Of a DNA stretch of 47,692 nt, positions 24,924-34,316 are shown in pieces; the stretch's first letter is position 1; every line of letters starts with the position of its first letter. The notes below the pieces were generated by a model. It was not told where the DNA came from. It saw only the letters and a list, made by a program, of their open reading frames with translations, and searched no databases. The stretch is taken from positions 103,649 through 151,340 of the forward strand of contig NZ_WQOH01000031.1 of assembly GCF_018784445.1 (NCBI RefSeq), in the 5' to 3' direction. Source of the stretch: Gemmiger formicilis (lineage in GTDB: Bacteria > Bacillota > Clostridia > Oscillospirales > Ruminococcaceae). A program made the translations under genes and the position numbers.

Positions 24924-24970
24924 CAGCCTTCCTCCGAGGGGGAAGGTGGCCCCGCAGGGCTGGATGAGGG
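24924..24970. repeat. CCTTCCCCC-type repeat, short copy
   Basis: CCTTCCTCCGAGGGGGAAGG followed by TGGCCCCGCAGGGCTGGATGAGGG, the same head as the 11841-12047 element. It may serve as the ATPase 3' hairpin. Confidence 0.6.
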
Positions 24971-25019
24971 CCGGATGTGCCGGTGTTTCCCGGTAAAAGG
25001 GTTGCCGCTGCGTGGTTCT

Positions 25020-25044
25020 GCGGGCGAACAATGTTCGCCCCTAC
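25020..25044. repeat. Single GTAGGGG-type palindrome
   Basis: GCGGGCGAACA-ATGTTCGCC-CCTAC: core GGCGAACAATGTTCGCC with GCGGGC on the left and CCCCTAC on the right. Confidence 0.75.
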
Positions 25045-25089
25045 ACGCTCTGCCCCGGTGCCCACCATCACAACCAAAAATTTTTCCCA

Positions 25090-25131
25090 TAAAAACCACC
25101 CCGCCCGGGCCATCACGCCCGGGCGGGGTTT
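25090..25131 (-). terminator. Terminator of the glycerol cluster
   Basis: On the minus strand AACCCCGCCCGGGC pairs with GCCCGGGCGGGGTGG, followed by TTTTTAT, just past the DUF1667 stop. Confidence 0.85.
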
Positions 25132-25136
25132 CTGTG

Positions 25137-25505
25137 TTATCCTCGTTTTTCCACATTCTTGGTTGCGATCACATCCACGCCGGTGTCGGCGGCATTGGGC
25201 AAAATCACCTGCCCGATCACCACCGGCGCAGCGACCTCCACCGCTTTCAACGCGCGGATGATATCGAAAATCTTGCCCTTCGGGATATCGCCGCGGGTCT
25301 TGCAGCTCACGGCAGCCAACACGCCGTCTGTCACGCGCACCGTCGTGGTCACGATGCGGGTGGGGGCCGTCACTTCCTTGCGGGCGTAGGCGTCGCCCCG
25401 CGGGCAGGTGTTGCCGCGCACCGACACCACCGCGCCACCGTCCAGTTCCACCGTCAGGGCGCAGCCCATCGGGCAGCCGATGCAGATCAATTCACGTTTT
25501 TCCAT
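25137..25505 (-). CDS. DUF1667 protein (oxidoreductase cluster subunit)
   Basis: 122 residues. The N-terminal 45 hold four cysteines in CIGCPMGC plus a later CPRG, an arrangement that suggests an iron-sulfur or zinc site. The rest (APTRIVTTTVRVTDG, VIGQVILPNAADTGVDVIATKNV) matches DUF1667. Such proteins travel with the two FAD oxidoreductases upstream and are thought to pass electrons or complete the anaerobic glycerol-3-phosphate dehydrogenase. Starts 2 nt after the stop of the upstream gene, so translation is coupled. Confidence 0.88.
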   Translation of the reverse strand: MEKRELICIGCPMGCALTVELDGGAVVSVRGNTCPRGDAYARKEVTAPTRIVTTTVRVTDGVLAAVSCKTRGDIPKGKIFDIIRALKAVEVAAPVVIGQVILPNAADTGVDVIATKNVEKRG

Positions 25506-25507
25506 CG

Positions 25508-26761
25508 TCAGCCCTCCTCCAAAGTCACGGTCACGGCGTCGCCTGCGCCGCGCAGCAGGTCGGCTTTCAGCCGCACGGTCTCCATCTCACCGGGGGCCAG
25601 CACAGGCCGGCGACGGCTGAAAATGCAGGTATCGCCCAGGTAGACCGCGATTTTTTTGTTTTTGTACACGCCGCCCACCCGGAACCGCAGCGTCACGGTG
25701 TCACCCGCGCAGTCGGGGCGGATGGCCGTGGGCACGGTGTAGCGCACACCGTTTTCGCAGCGCACAGGCAGTGTACGCCCGGCTGCGTGTTCGCCTTTCA
25801 GAATGTACGCGGCGGCGTGTTCGCCCGCTGCCCCCGCTTCCTCGGAGACATAGTCCACCAGGTCATGTACGTGGAGCACGTTGCCCGCCGCAAACACGCC
25901 GGGGATGTTCGTCTCCAGGCTCTCGTTCACGCTGGGGCCGCCGGTGATGGGACTGAGCGCCACCCCCGCCGCGCGGCTCAGCTCATTCTCGGGCAGCAGC
26001 CCGCAGGAGAGCAGCAGCGTGTCACAGTCGTAGTGTTCCTCGGTGCCGGGGATGGGCTTGCCGTTTTCGACCTGCGCGATCGTGATGCCGGTCACGCGCT
26101 CTTTGCCCTGGATATCCACCACGGTATGGCTCAGTTTCAATGGGATGTCGAAATCATCGAGGCACTGTACAATATTGCGCTTCAACCCGCCGGAGTAGGG
26201 CATCAACTCGGCCACGCAGAGGACTTTTGCGCCCTCCAGCGTCATGCGCCGCGCCATGATAAGCCCGATATCGCCGCTGCCCAGAATCACGACCCGCCGC
26301 CCGGGGAGATACCCTTCCATGTTGACGAGCCGCTGCGCCGTGCCTGCGGTAAAGATGCCCGCCGGGCGGTAGCCCGGGATGTTCAGCGCACCGCGCGGGC
26401 GCTCACGGCAGCCCATGGCCAGAATCACGGCCTTGGGGTGCAGCTGGAACAGGCCGTCCGATTTGTTCATGGCTGTCACGGTCTTGTCCGCCGCCAGATC
26501 CAGCACCATGGTGTTGAGCTTATATTCGATGCCCAGCTCTTGCACCTGCGCGATGAACCGCGCGGCGTACTCAGGGCCGGTCAATTCTTCTTTGAATGTA
26601 TGCAGCCCGAAACCGTTGTGGATGCACTGGTTCAGGATGCCGCCCAGCTCACTGTCGCGCTCCAGAATCAAAATGTCCTGCACGCCGTTTTTGCGTGCCG
26701 CCACGGCTGCCGCCAGCCCGGCAGGGCCGCCGCCGATGATGACCAAATCTACATTTTTCAT
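25508..26761 (-). CDS. NAD(P)/FAD-dependent oxidoreductase (GlpB-position)
   Basis: 417 residues. The FAD-binding Rossmann motif VDLVIIGGGPAGLAAAVAARKNG is at the N-terminus, a second dinucleotide motif RVVILGSGDIGLIMARRM near 157, and a C-terminal FAD motif (IPGVFAAGNVLHVHDL) near 287. A CIHNGFG stretch near 46-52 and CREERP-like MGCRERPRG near 113 are typical of this group. The start at MKNVDLV follows AAAGGGGGG; the in-frame extension overlapping the upstream gene is unlikely. In the operon between the BFD-type dehydrogenase and DUF1667, it most likely takes electrons from glycerol-3-phosphate oxidation to NAD or a carrier. Confidence 0.88.
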   Translation of the reverse strand: MKNVDLVIIGGGPAGLAAAVAARKNGVQDILILERDSELGGILNQCIHNGFGLHTFKEELTGPEYAARFIAQVQELGIEYKLNTMVLDLAADKTVTAMNKSDGLFQLHPKAVILAMGCRERPRGALNIPGYRPAGIFTAGTAQRLVNMEGYLPGRRVVILGSGDIGLIMARRMTLEGAKVLCVAELMPYSGGLKRNIVQCLDDFDIPLKLSHTVVDIQGKERVTGITIAQVENGKPIPGTEEHYDCDTLLLSCGLLPENELSRAAGVALSPITGGPSVNESLETNIPGVFAAGNVLHVHDLVDYVSEEAGAAGEHAAAYILKGEHAAGRTLPVRCENGVRYTVPTAIRPDCAGDTVTLRFRVGGVYKNKKIAVYLGDTCIFSRRRPVLAPGEMETVRLKADLLRGAGDAVTVTLEEG

Positions 26762-26777
26762 TGCCGCAGCCCCCCTT

Positions 26778-28214
26778 TCAAAACGCATCTTTATTTGTGC
26801 CGACGATGATTTTGGAGTCGCCGCCGGATTTTGTGATTTCACTTTGGGCCACGCCCAGCTCCCGCGCCAATATCTCCATGACGCGGGGGCTGCAGAAGCC
26901 CGCCTGGCAGCGGCCCATGCCCGCGCGGGTGCGCCGTTTGACACCGTCCAGGCTGCGTGCGCCGGGCGTGCGGTGGATGGCGTCGATGATTTCGCCCTCG
27001 GTCACGCTCTCGCATCGGCAGATGATTTGGCCGTAGGCCGGGTTTTGTTTAATAAGTTCGGCCCGCGCGGCAAAATCCAGCGCCTTGGGATCCAGGATGC
27101 CCTTGCGTATCGGGTCAAAGGCCGGGTTTTCCTTTAGCTGCAAGCTGTCCCGCACGATGCCCGCCACCATCGCGCCGATGGCCGGGGCGCTGGACAGGCC
27201 CGGGGACTCGATGGCCGCGCAGTCCACAAAGCCGGGGGCGATCTCACCGATGAAAAAGTCATGCCGTGCCTCGTGGGCGCGCAGGCCCGCAAAGCTCGTG
27301 ATGGTCTGGCGCAGCGGGATATCCTTGACCGCCAGCCCGGATTTTGTGCGCACCTCGTCCAGGCCCGCCGCCGTTGTGGCGGTAGCCTCCTTGTCGTCCA
27401 CATCGATGGCCGTGGGGCCAACCAGCAGGTTGCCGTGGACCGTGGGCGTGACCAGCACGCCCTTGCCGTACTTGCCCGGCAGCTGGAACACCGTGTGTCG
27501 CACGTGTTGTCCGGCCGTGTGGTCCAACAGGAAGTAATCCCCGCGCCGCGCGGTAATTTTCATAGGGTGGGCAGCGTCGGCCAGGTTGTGCAGCGTGTCG
27601 GCGTAGACGCCCGCCGCATTGACGATGCAGCGCGCCTGGCAGCTGCCGCGGTCGGTATCGACCTGCCAACCGCCCCCGGGCAGTGGGTGCAGACCGGTGA
27701 CTTTGGTGTCAAACCGGAACTGCACGCCGTTTTTGGCTGCGTTTTCGGCCAGGGCGTAGGTCAGGCCAAAGGGGCAGACGATGCCGCCGGTGGGTGCCCA
27801 CAGGGCGGCGACGGCAGTGTCGGCAATGTTCGGTTCCATCGTGACCAACTCGTCGCGCTCGACGATGCGCAGCCCTTCCACGCCGTTGGCGACGCCGTTC
27901 TCGTAGAGTTTTTGCAGCGCGGGGCGGTCGTCCTCACTCAGGCAGACGACAAGACTGCCGCACTGGTCGTAGGCAAAGTCCAGCTCCTTGGCAAGGGCAG
28001 GCATACGGCGGCTGCCCTCGACGTTGAGCTGCGCCATCAGGCTGCCGTTTGCGGCGTCGTACCCGGCGTGAACGATGGCACTGTTGGCCTTGGACGTGCC
28101 GCAGCAGACGTCCTCCTCTTTCTCCAGCACCAGAATATCCGCGTTATAGCGCGAAAGTTCCCGTGCGCAGGCACACCCGGACACGCCCGCGCCAATGATG
28201 ATGATATCGTGCAT
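26778..28214 (-). CDS. FAD-dependent glycerol-3-phosphate dehydrogenase-like oxidoreductase with BFD domain
   Basis: 478 residues. N-terminal FAD motif HDIIIIGAGVSGCACARELSRYNA, then a DAO-type fold (GTSKANSAIVHAGYD near 44; CIVNAAGVYADTLHNL near 205). The C-terminal 90 residues form a BFD-like [2Fe-2S] domain with four cysteines, ICRCESVTEGEI and GMGRCQAGFCSPRV. This GlpA/GlpO-like layout oxidises glycerol-3-phosphate to DHAP. GAGG precedes MHDIII. Downstream of glpK on the same strand across a 318-bp palindrome-rich gap. Exact substrate is inferred from context. Confidence 0.87.
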   Translation of the reverse strand: MHDIIIIGAGVSGCACARELSRYNADILVLEKEEDVCCGTSKANSAIVHAGYDAANGSLMAQLNVEGSRRMPALAKELDFAYDQCGSLVVCLSEDDRPALQKLYENGVANGVEGLRIVERDELVTMEPNIADTAVAALWAPTGGIVCPFGLTYALAENAAKNGVQFRFDTKVTGLHPLPGGGWQVDTDRGSCQARCIVNAAGVYADTLHNLADAAHPMKITARRGDYFLLDHTAGQHVRHTVFQLPGKYGKGVLVTPTVHGNLLVGPTAIDVDDKEATATTAAGLDEVRTKSGLAVKDIPLRQTITSFAGLRAHEARHDFFIGEIAPGFVDCAAIESPGLSSAPAIGAMVAGIVRDSLQLKENPAFDPIRKGILDPKALDFAARAELIKQNPAYGQIICRCESVTEGEIIDAIHRTPGARSLDGVKRRTRAGMGRCQAGFCSPRVMEILARELGVAQSEITKSGGDSKIIVGTNKDAF

Positions 28215-28248
28215 ATATTGTACCTCGTGTTGTTTGTTTGCAGAGCAT

Positions 28249-28441
28249 GTAGGGGCGACCATTGGTCGCCCGCAGAGAGTGTGCGGTGCTGGAAGCCCTC
28301 CGGGTCGATGCGAGCATCGCCCCCTACAGCGTAGGGGCGGATTCCATATCCGCCCGGGGGCCTTGCCACTGCCGCAGGTCAGGCCTTTCCGCAAGCGTAA
28401 TTTTGCCTTTTGGCAGAGGGCCGGACATGTCCGGCCCCTAC
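28249..28441. repeat. Four GTAGGGG-type palindromes in the glp cluster
   Basis: Cores CGACCATTGGTCG (28249-28273), CGATGCGAGCATCG (28300-28327), CGGATTCCATATCCG (28331-28356) and GCCGGACATGTCCGGC (28415-28441). The second and third abut tail to head as CCCCTAC AGC GTAGGGG. Confidence 0.8.
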
Positions 28442-28479
28442 CGGGAGGCACGTTTTTAAAAGACCTCTTCCGTAAGTTC

Positions 28480-28528
28480 TCCCCTCATCCGGCCCTGCGG
28501 GGCCGCCTTCCCCCTAAGGGGAAGGCTT
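28480..28528. repeat. CCTTCCCCC-type repeat, inverted short copy
   Basis: CCCCTCATCCGGCC, then GGCCGCCTTCCCC and GGGGAAGGC, the reverse of the element head at 11841. It ends 5 bp before the glpK stop codon. Confidence 0.6.
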
Positions 28529-28532
28529 TGGG

Positions 28533-30047
<1,515 letters not shown>

Positions 30048-30085
30048 TTATCCTTTATAATAATGGAAAACCGATATTTGCCTTT

Positions 30086-30091
30086 ATTATA
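30086..30091 (-). promoter_or_regulatory. glpK -10 box
   Basis: Minus strand perfect TATAAT; the -35 position reads GCGCAT, a poor match, so an activator may be needed. Confidence 0.55.
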
Positions 30092-30125
30092 CAGGATGTT
30101 CATCTTTTATGCGCGTGGCAAATGT

Positions 30126-30166
30126 ACCAAAGATTTGTGCAGATTTTTGGTATTGCGACACCAAAA
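30126..30166. promoter_or_regulatory. ACCAAA/TTTGGT half-sites upstream of glpK
   Basis: Plus-strand ACCAAAG (30126-30132), TTTGGT (30146-30151) and ACCAAAA (30160-30166). The last two form a dyad TTTTGGT-N8-ACCAAAA. They lie 35-75 bp upstream of the glpK -10, a position suited to an activator. Confidence 0.5.
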
Positions 30167-30220
30167 GTGAAGAATTTCCCCTCTGAACGCCTATGCTATG
30201 AAAATCACTTTCTTAATAAT

Positions 30221-30256
30221 CATTGATTTTTTAACATTTTTGGGCAAAAATCAATG
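30221..30256. promoter_or_regulatory. 11-bp inverted repeat between glpK and nagE
   Basis: CATTGATTTTT (30221-30231) and AAAAATCAATG (30246-30256) are perfect arms with a 14-nt centre. A smaller dyad ATTCAGC-N5-GCTGAT lies at 30292-30309. The AT-rich gap 30170-30350 has no gene. A regulator site for nagE is plausible. The nagE promoter itself is unclear (TAAGAT near 30346 is a weak -10). Confidence 0.5.
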
Positions 30257-30440
30257 GTCTGTTTGAATTATGCACAAAAAGTCCGTCGAAAATTCAGCTT
30301 TTCGCTGATTCTGCGAAAAACGCTTTCTTTTTTGTGAAGAATATGTTAAGATGAGATTAACAAAGTGCGCTGTTCGCAGAACCAGGCGGCCCCGCACCGA
30401 GTTGGGAGAAACCCACTCAAAAATTTGGAGGAATGCTTTT

Positions 30441-31910
30441 ATGATGAAGTATCTGCAGAAGCTCGGCAAAGCTCTTATGCTTCCCGTTGCTGCACTGCCC
30501 GTCTGTGGTATCCTGATGGGCATCGGTTACGCTTTCGCTCCCGCTGTTATGGGTGCTGAGGGCGCAACTTCCGGTTTCGCTTACACGCTCGGTTTCCTGC
30601 TGATCAAGGCCGGCGGCGCCCTGATCGACAACATGGCATGGCTGTTCGCCATCGGCGCTGCCGTGGGTCTGTCTGACGACCACGACGGCACTGCCGGTCT
30701 GGCCGGTCTGGTCAGCTTCCTGATGATGCAGCAGCTGCTCAGCCCCGGCGTTGTCGGCGCTGTCCGCACGCTGGAGGAAGGCACCGTCGATTACATTGCT
30801 TTCAGCAAGATCGCCGGCAACTCCTTCATCGGCATCCTGGCCGCCATCATCGGTGCTGCCTGCTACAACAAGTTCAAGAACACCCAGCTGCCTGACTGGC
30901 TGGCATTCTTCAGCGGCAAGCGCAGCGTTGCTATCGTGACCGCCGTTGTTTCCATCGTGGTTTCCGTTGTTCTGCTGTTCGTCTGGCCCATCATCTTCGG
31001 CGCTCTGGTTGCCCTCGGCAACGGCATTGCCAAGATGAGCGGCATCGGCGCCGGCATCTACGCTTTCCTGAACCGTCTGCTGATCCCCACCGGCCTGCAT
31101 CACGCTCTGAACAACGTGTTCTGGTTCGACACCATCGGTCTGGGCGACCTGAGCCACTACTGGGCCGGTGACACCTCCGCCGATGTGGGCTGGAGCCTCG
31201 GTATGTACATGTCCGGCTTCTTCCCCTGCATGATGTTCGGCATTGCCGGTGCTGCTCTGGCCATGGTCCAGACTGCCAAGAACAAGAAGGCTGCTATCGG
31301 CCTGGTTGTTTCCGCTGCTATCTGCGCCTTCGTCTGCGGCGTTACCGAGCCGTTCGAGTTCGGCTTCATGTTCCTCTGCTTCCCCCTGTATGTTGTCTAT
31401 GCTGCTCTGTACGGCATCTTCACCATCATCACCTACTACACCGGCTTCCGCGCAGGCTTCTGCTTCTCCGCCGGTGCTACCGACCTGATCTTCTCCGCCA
31501 GCCTGCCCGCACATGCTAACACCTGGATGATCATCCCTCTGGGCATCGCCGCTTTCGTTGTCTTCTACCTGGTCTTCAAGTTCGCTATCGTCAAGTTCGA
31601 CCTGAAGACTCCCGGCCGTGAGGACGAGGATGCCGAGGCTGCTGAGGCCAACATCACCCTCGCCAACAACGACTTCACCGCCATCGCCTCCGGCGTTCTG
31701 GCTGCTGTCGGCGGCAAGGACAATGTTGCCAACGTTGACTACTGCGCCACTCGTCTGCGCTTTGAGGTCAAGGACAGCACGGGTGTCAACGAGAAGGCCG
31801 TCAAGGCTGCTGGTGCTGCTGGTGTCATCCGTCCCAGCAAGACCGCTTGCCAGGTCGTTATCGGACCCAAGGTTCAGTTCGTGTATGACGAGCTGAAGAA
31901 GATGCTGTAA
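30441..31910 (+). CDS. nagE: N-acetylglucosamine-type PTS permease, EIIC-EIIB
   Basis: 489 residues. The EIIC domain (residues 1-390) has about ten membrane helices and the sugar-site motifs GLHHALN near 214 and CGVTEPFEFGFMF near 295. A short acidic linker (EDEDAEAAEA) leads to an EIIB domain whose phosphorylated cysteine is in VDYCATRLRFEVKD (about 434). No EIIA is attached, so a general EIIA-Glc must supply phosphate. Substrate is assigned from sequence type and the adjacent nagB-nagA. GGAGG precedes MMKYLQ. A terminator follows at 31953-31996. Confidence 0.92.
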   Translation: MMKYLQKLGKALMLPVAALPVCGILMGIGYAFAPAVMGAEGATSGFAYTLGFLLIKAGGALIDNMAWLFAIGAAVGLSDDHDGTAGLAGLVSFLMMQQLLSPGVVGAVRTLEEGTVDYIAFSKIAGNSFIGILAAIIGAACYNKFKNTQLPDWLAFFSGKRSVAIVTAVVSIVVSVVLLFVWPIIFGALVALGNGIAKMSGIGAGIYAFLNRLLIPTGLHHALNNVFWFDTIGLGDLSHYWAGDTSADVGWSLGMYMSGFFPCMMFGIAGAALAMVQTAKNKKAAIGLVVSAAICAFVCGVTEPFEFGFMFLCFPLYVVYAALYGIFTIITYYTGFRAGFCFSAGATDLIFSASLPAHANTWMIIPLGIAAFVVFYLVFKFAIVKFDLKTPGREDEDAEAAEANITLANNDFTAIASGVLAAVGGKDNVANVDYCATRLRFEVKDSTGVNEKAVKAAGAAGVIRPSKTACQVVIGPKVQFVYDELKKML

Positions 31911-31952
31911 AAATCAGCACTGCCAGGTAAAGGTCTGGTTCCCTTTATCAAA

Positions 31953-31996
31953 TCCGCCGCGGGCGGGCGTCAAGCCCACCCGCGGCTTTTATTTTT
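31953..31996 (+). terminator. nagE terminator
   Basis: GCCGCGGGCGGGC and GCCCACCCGCGGC form a stem followed by TTTTATTTTT. Confidence 0.85.
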
Positions 31997-32070
31997 ACCA
32001 TAGCAAAAACTGCTGCGGAATTTTGGGATAAAAAGCAATTTCTGCTTATAGTATCCCACCCGCAGCGTGG

Positions 32071-32107
32071 TATAATGAAGATAGGAGAACCGGGGCAACG
32101 CGCCCCG
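32071..32107 (+). promoter_or_regulatory. nagBA extended -10 promoter and leader hairpin
   Basis: TGG then perfect TATAAT (32071-32076), an extended -10; TATAGT 18 nt upstream is a poor -35. The leader holds hairpin CGGGGC-AACGC-GCCCCG (32091-32107) ahead of AGGAGG. Confidence 0.65.
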
Positions 32108-32129
32108 AAAAAACAGGAGGTATTGTCTT

Positions 32130-32858
32130 ATGAAGATCATCCGTGCAAAAGATTACTACGATATGTCCCGCAAGGCCGCCAACATCATTTCGGCCCAGGT
32201 CATCATGAAGCCCAACTGCGTGCTGGGCCTGGCTACCGGCGGCACCCCCGTGGGCACCTACAAGCAGCTGGTCGAGTGGTACAACAAGGGCGATATCGAC
32301 TTCTCCGAGGTCACGACCGTCAATCTGGACGAGTACCGCGGCCTGCCGAAGGAGCACCCCGAGAGCTATTGGAGCTTCATGCACCGCAACCTGTTTGACC
32401 ATGTGAACATCCGCCCCGAGGCCATCAACCTGCCCGATGGCACGAACCTCGACGCTGCGGCCGAGTGTGCCCGCTATGACGCCATCATCCACAGTGTCGG
32501 CGGCGTTGACCTGCAGCTGCTGGGCATCGGCAACGACGGCCACATCGGCTTCAACGAGCCGAACGAGGCCTTCGAGCTGGGCACCCACTGCGTTGACCTG
32601 AAAGAGGAGACCATTGAGGCCAACAAGCGCTTCTTCGACGGCAACGCCGACCTGGTCCCCAAGCAGGCCTACACCATGGGCATCAAGACCATCATGCAGG
32701 CCCGCAAGGTCCTGATGGTCGCCAACGGCAAGGGCAAGGCCGACATCGTCAAGAAGGCGTTCTTCGGCCCTGTCACGCCGGAGGTCCCCGCCAGCATCCT
32801 GCAGATGCACCCCGACTTCATCCTGGTCGGTGACGAGGAAGCCCTGAGCGAGATCTGA
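32130..32858 (+). CDS. nagB: Glucosamine-6-phosphate deaminase
   Basis: 242 residues. Converts glucosamine-6-phosphate to fructose-6-phosphate and ammonia. The phosphate-binding GLATGGTPVGTYKQL is near 32-46, TVNLDEYRGL near 68, and the catalytic GIGNDGHIGFNEP near 131-143. The chain is of the short Firmicute type without the allosteric extension of the enteric enzyme. AGGAGG precedes the ATG. Followed after 19 bp by nagA, so a two-gene operon. The ammonia released links to the glutamine synthetases of the window. Confidence 0.96.
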   Translation: MKIIRAKDYYDMSRKAANIISAQVIMKPNCVLGLATGGTPVGTYKQLVEWYNKGDIDFSEVTTVNLDEYRGLPKEHPESYWSFMHRNLFDHVNIRPEAINLPDGTNLDAAAECARYDAIIHSVGGVDLQLLGIGNDGHIGFNEPNEAFELGTHCVDLKEETIEANKRFFDGNADLVPKQAYTMGIKTIMQARKVLMVANGKGKADIVKKAFFGPVTPEVPASILQMHPDFILVGDEEALSEI

Positions 32859-32877
32859 TCAGCGGAGGAATACTGCT

Positions 32878-34005
32878 ATGATCATCAAAAATGCAAAAGT
32901 GTACAGCGACGGCTGCCGCTTTGTGGAAAAAGACCTCATCATCCGTAACGGCCGTATCGTGTTTGGCGCGGCGGCCCAGGAGGGCGAGGAAATCATCGAC
33001 GCAGGCGGTGCCTACGCGCTGCCGGGTCTTGTGGATATCCACTTTCACGGCGCGGTCGGCCATGATTTCTGCGACGCTGACGAGGCAGGCCTGCAGGCCA
33101 TCGCCGACTTTGAGGCCAGCAAGGGCGTTCTCGCTATCTGCCCCGCCACGATGACTTTCAGCGAGGAGATCCTGAGCGGCATCATGGATGTGGCCGCCGC
33201 CCACAAGAACGACCACGGTGCAGATTTGGTGGGCATCAACATGGAAGGCCCCTACATCAGCCCGAAGAAGGTCGGTGCCCAGAACCCGAAGTACGTCATG
33301 GGCGCGGACGCTGCGATGTTCCGCCGTTTGCAGGCGCGCAGCGGCGGGCTGATCAAGCTGGTGGACGTAGCCCCCGAGGAGCCGGGCAACCTGGATTTCA
33401 TCAAGGAATGCCGCGACGAGGTGCGTATTTCCATCGCCCACACCTGCACGAGTTACGACACGGCCAAGGCCGCGTTTGCCGCCGGTGCCACCCACATGAC
33501 CCACCTGTACAACGCGATGCCGGGCATCACCCACCGTGAGCCGGGCCCCATCATTGCCGCGCTGGAAGAAGGTGCCGAGGTCGAGCTGATCACCGACAAC
33601 GTACACATCCACCCGGCCATGGTGCGGTTTACCTTTAACACGTTTGGCGACGACCATGTGATCCTGATTGCCGACAGCATGATGGCCTGCGGCCTGCCCG
33701 ACGGCCAGTACAGCCTGGGCGGCCAGGCTGTCACGGTGCGCGGTCCCCGCGCGACCCTGACCGAGCAGCCCGGCACGATTGCGGGCAGTGCGACCTGCCT
33801 GTTCGACTGCATGAAGCGTGCGGTGCTGGAGATGGGCGTCCCCCTCGAGAGTGCCGTCCGCGCCGCTACCCTGAACCCGGCCCGCAGCATCGGCATCGAT
33901 GCCGATTACGGCAGCCTGGATGCCGGGCGGATCGGCAATGTTGTCCTCGTTGACGATAAGCTGGATATCCTGAAGGTGATTCGCCACGGCGAGGTGCTCT
34001 GCTAA
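32878..34005 (+). CDS. nagA: N-acetylglucosamine-6-phosphate deacetylase
   Basis: 375 residues of the amidohydrolase barrel. Removes acetate from GlcNAc-6-phosphate to feed NagB. Metal-site HFHG in PGLVDIHFHGAVGHDF near 49-63, GINMEGPYISPKKVGAQNP near 120, HTCTSYDTAKAAFAAGATHMTHLYNAMPG near 188-216 with two His ligands, and the catalytic Asp in ADSMMACG near 263. GGAGG precedes the ATG. A deletion-type copy of a long intergenic repeat starts 4 bp after the stop. Confidence 0.96.
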   Translation: MIIKNAKVYSDGCRFVEKDLIIRNGRIVFGAAAQEGEEIIDAGGAYALPGLVDIHFHGAVGHDFCDADEAGLQAIADFEASKGVLAICPATMTFSEEILSGIMDVAAAHKNDHGADLVGINMEGPYISPKKVGAQNPKYVMGADAAMFRRLQARSGGLIKLVDVAPEEPGNLDFIKECRDEVRISIAHTCTSYDTAKAAFAAGATHMTHLYNAMPGITHREPGPIIAALEEGAEVELITDNVHIHPAMVRFTFNTFGDDHVILIADSMMACGLPDGQYSLGGQAVTVRGPRATLTEQPGTIAGSATCLFDCMKRAVLEMGVPLESAVRAATLNPARSIGIDADYGSLDAGRIGNVVLVDDKLDILKVIRHGEVLC

Positions 34006-34008
34006 AGT

Positions 34009-34095
34009 GTAAACGGCAGTCTCCCGGGAGATATTTTTCGACGGAGCGTACCCACGCCCCTAGGAATCCCAAAGAGGAAGCCGGGTGTTCCCCCG
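34009..34095. repeat. Short copy of the GTAAACGGCAG...CGGGTGTTCCCCC element
   Basis: Begins GTAAACGGCAGTCTCCCGGG and ends CGGGTGTTCCCCCG, with CCCAAAGAGGAAGCCGG inside. The same ends and inner motif flank the 363-bp element at 42176-42538, so this looks like an internally deleted copy. Confidence 0.6.
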
Positions 34096-34129
34096 CGCAC
34101 TTTAGGGAAAAACTAAAGTATGTAGAGTT

Positions 34130-34218
34130 GTAGGGCGGCCAGCCCTCTGGCCGCCGCACTGTGCCCTTACTGCAACTCACCACTTTAGTTGTAGGGGGGC
34201 GGCGTCCTCGACGCCCCG
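34130..34218. repeat. Two GTAGGGG-type palindromes
   Basis: Core GGCCAGCCCTCTGGCC (34130-34157) and core GGCGTCCTCGACGCC (34191-34218), both with GTAGGG on the left, direct orientation. Confidence 0.75.
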
Positions 34219-34251
34219 GGCCGTTTGCCTTTACCACCCCTTCCATCATAC

Positions 34252-34290
34252 AAAAAATCCTGCCGACAATTTCATCGGCAGGATTTTTTG
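34252..34290. terminator. Bidirectional terminator between nagA and the AGCS gene
   Basis: AAAAAATCCTGCCGA and TCGGCAGGATTTTTT form a perfect stem between convergent genes. Confidence 0.88.
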
Positions 34291-34316
34291 CTTTATTCCT
34301 ATCTATCCATCCGTTC

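Noticed and set aside
30310-30335. Catabolite-response (cre) site before nagE
   Set aside because: GAAAAACGCTTTCT resembles the core but carries an extra base and poor ends; not supportable by eye.
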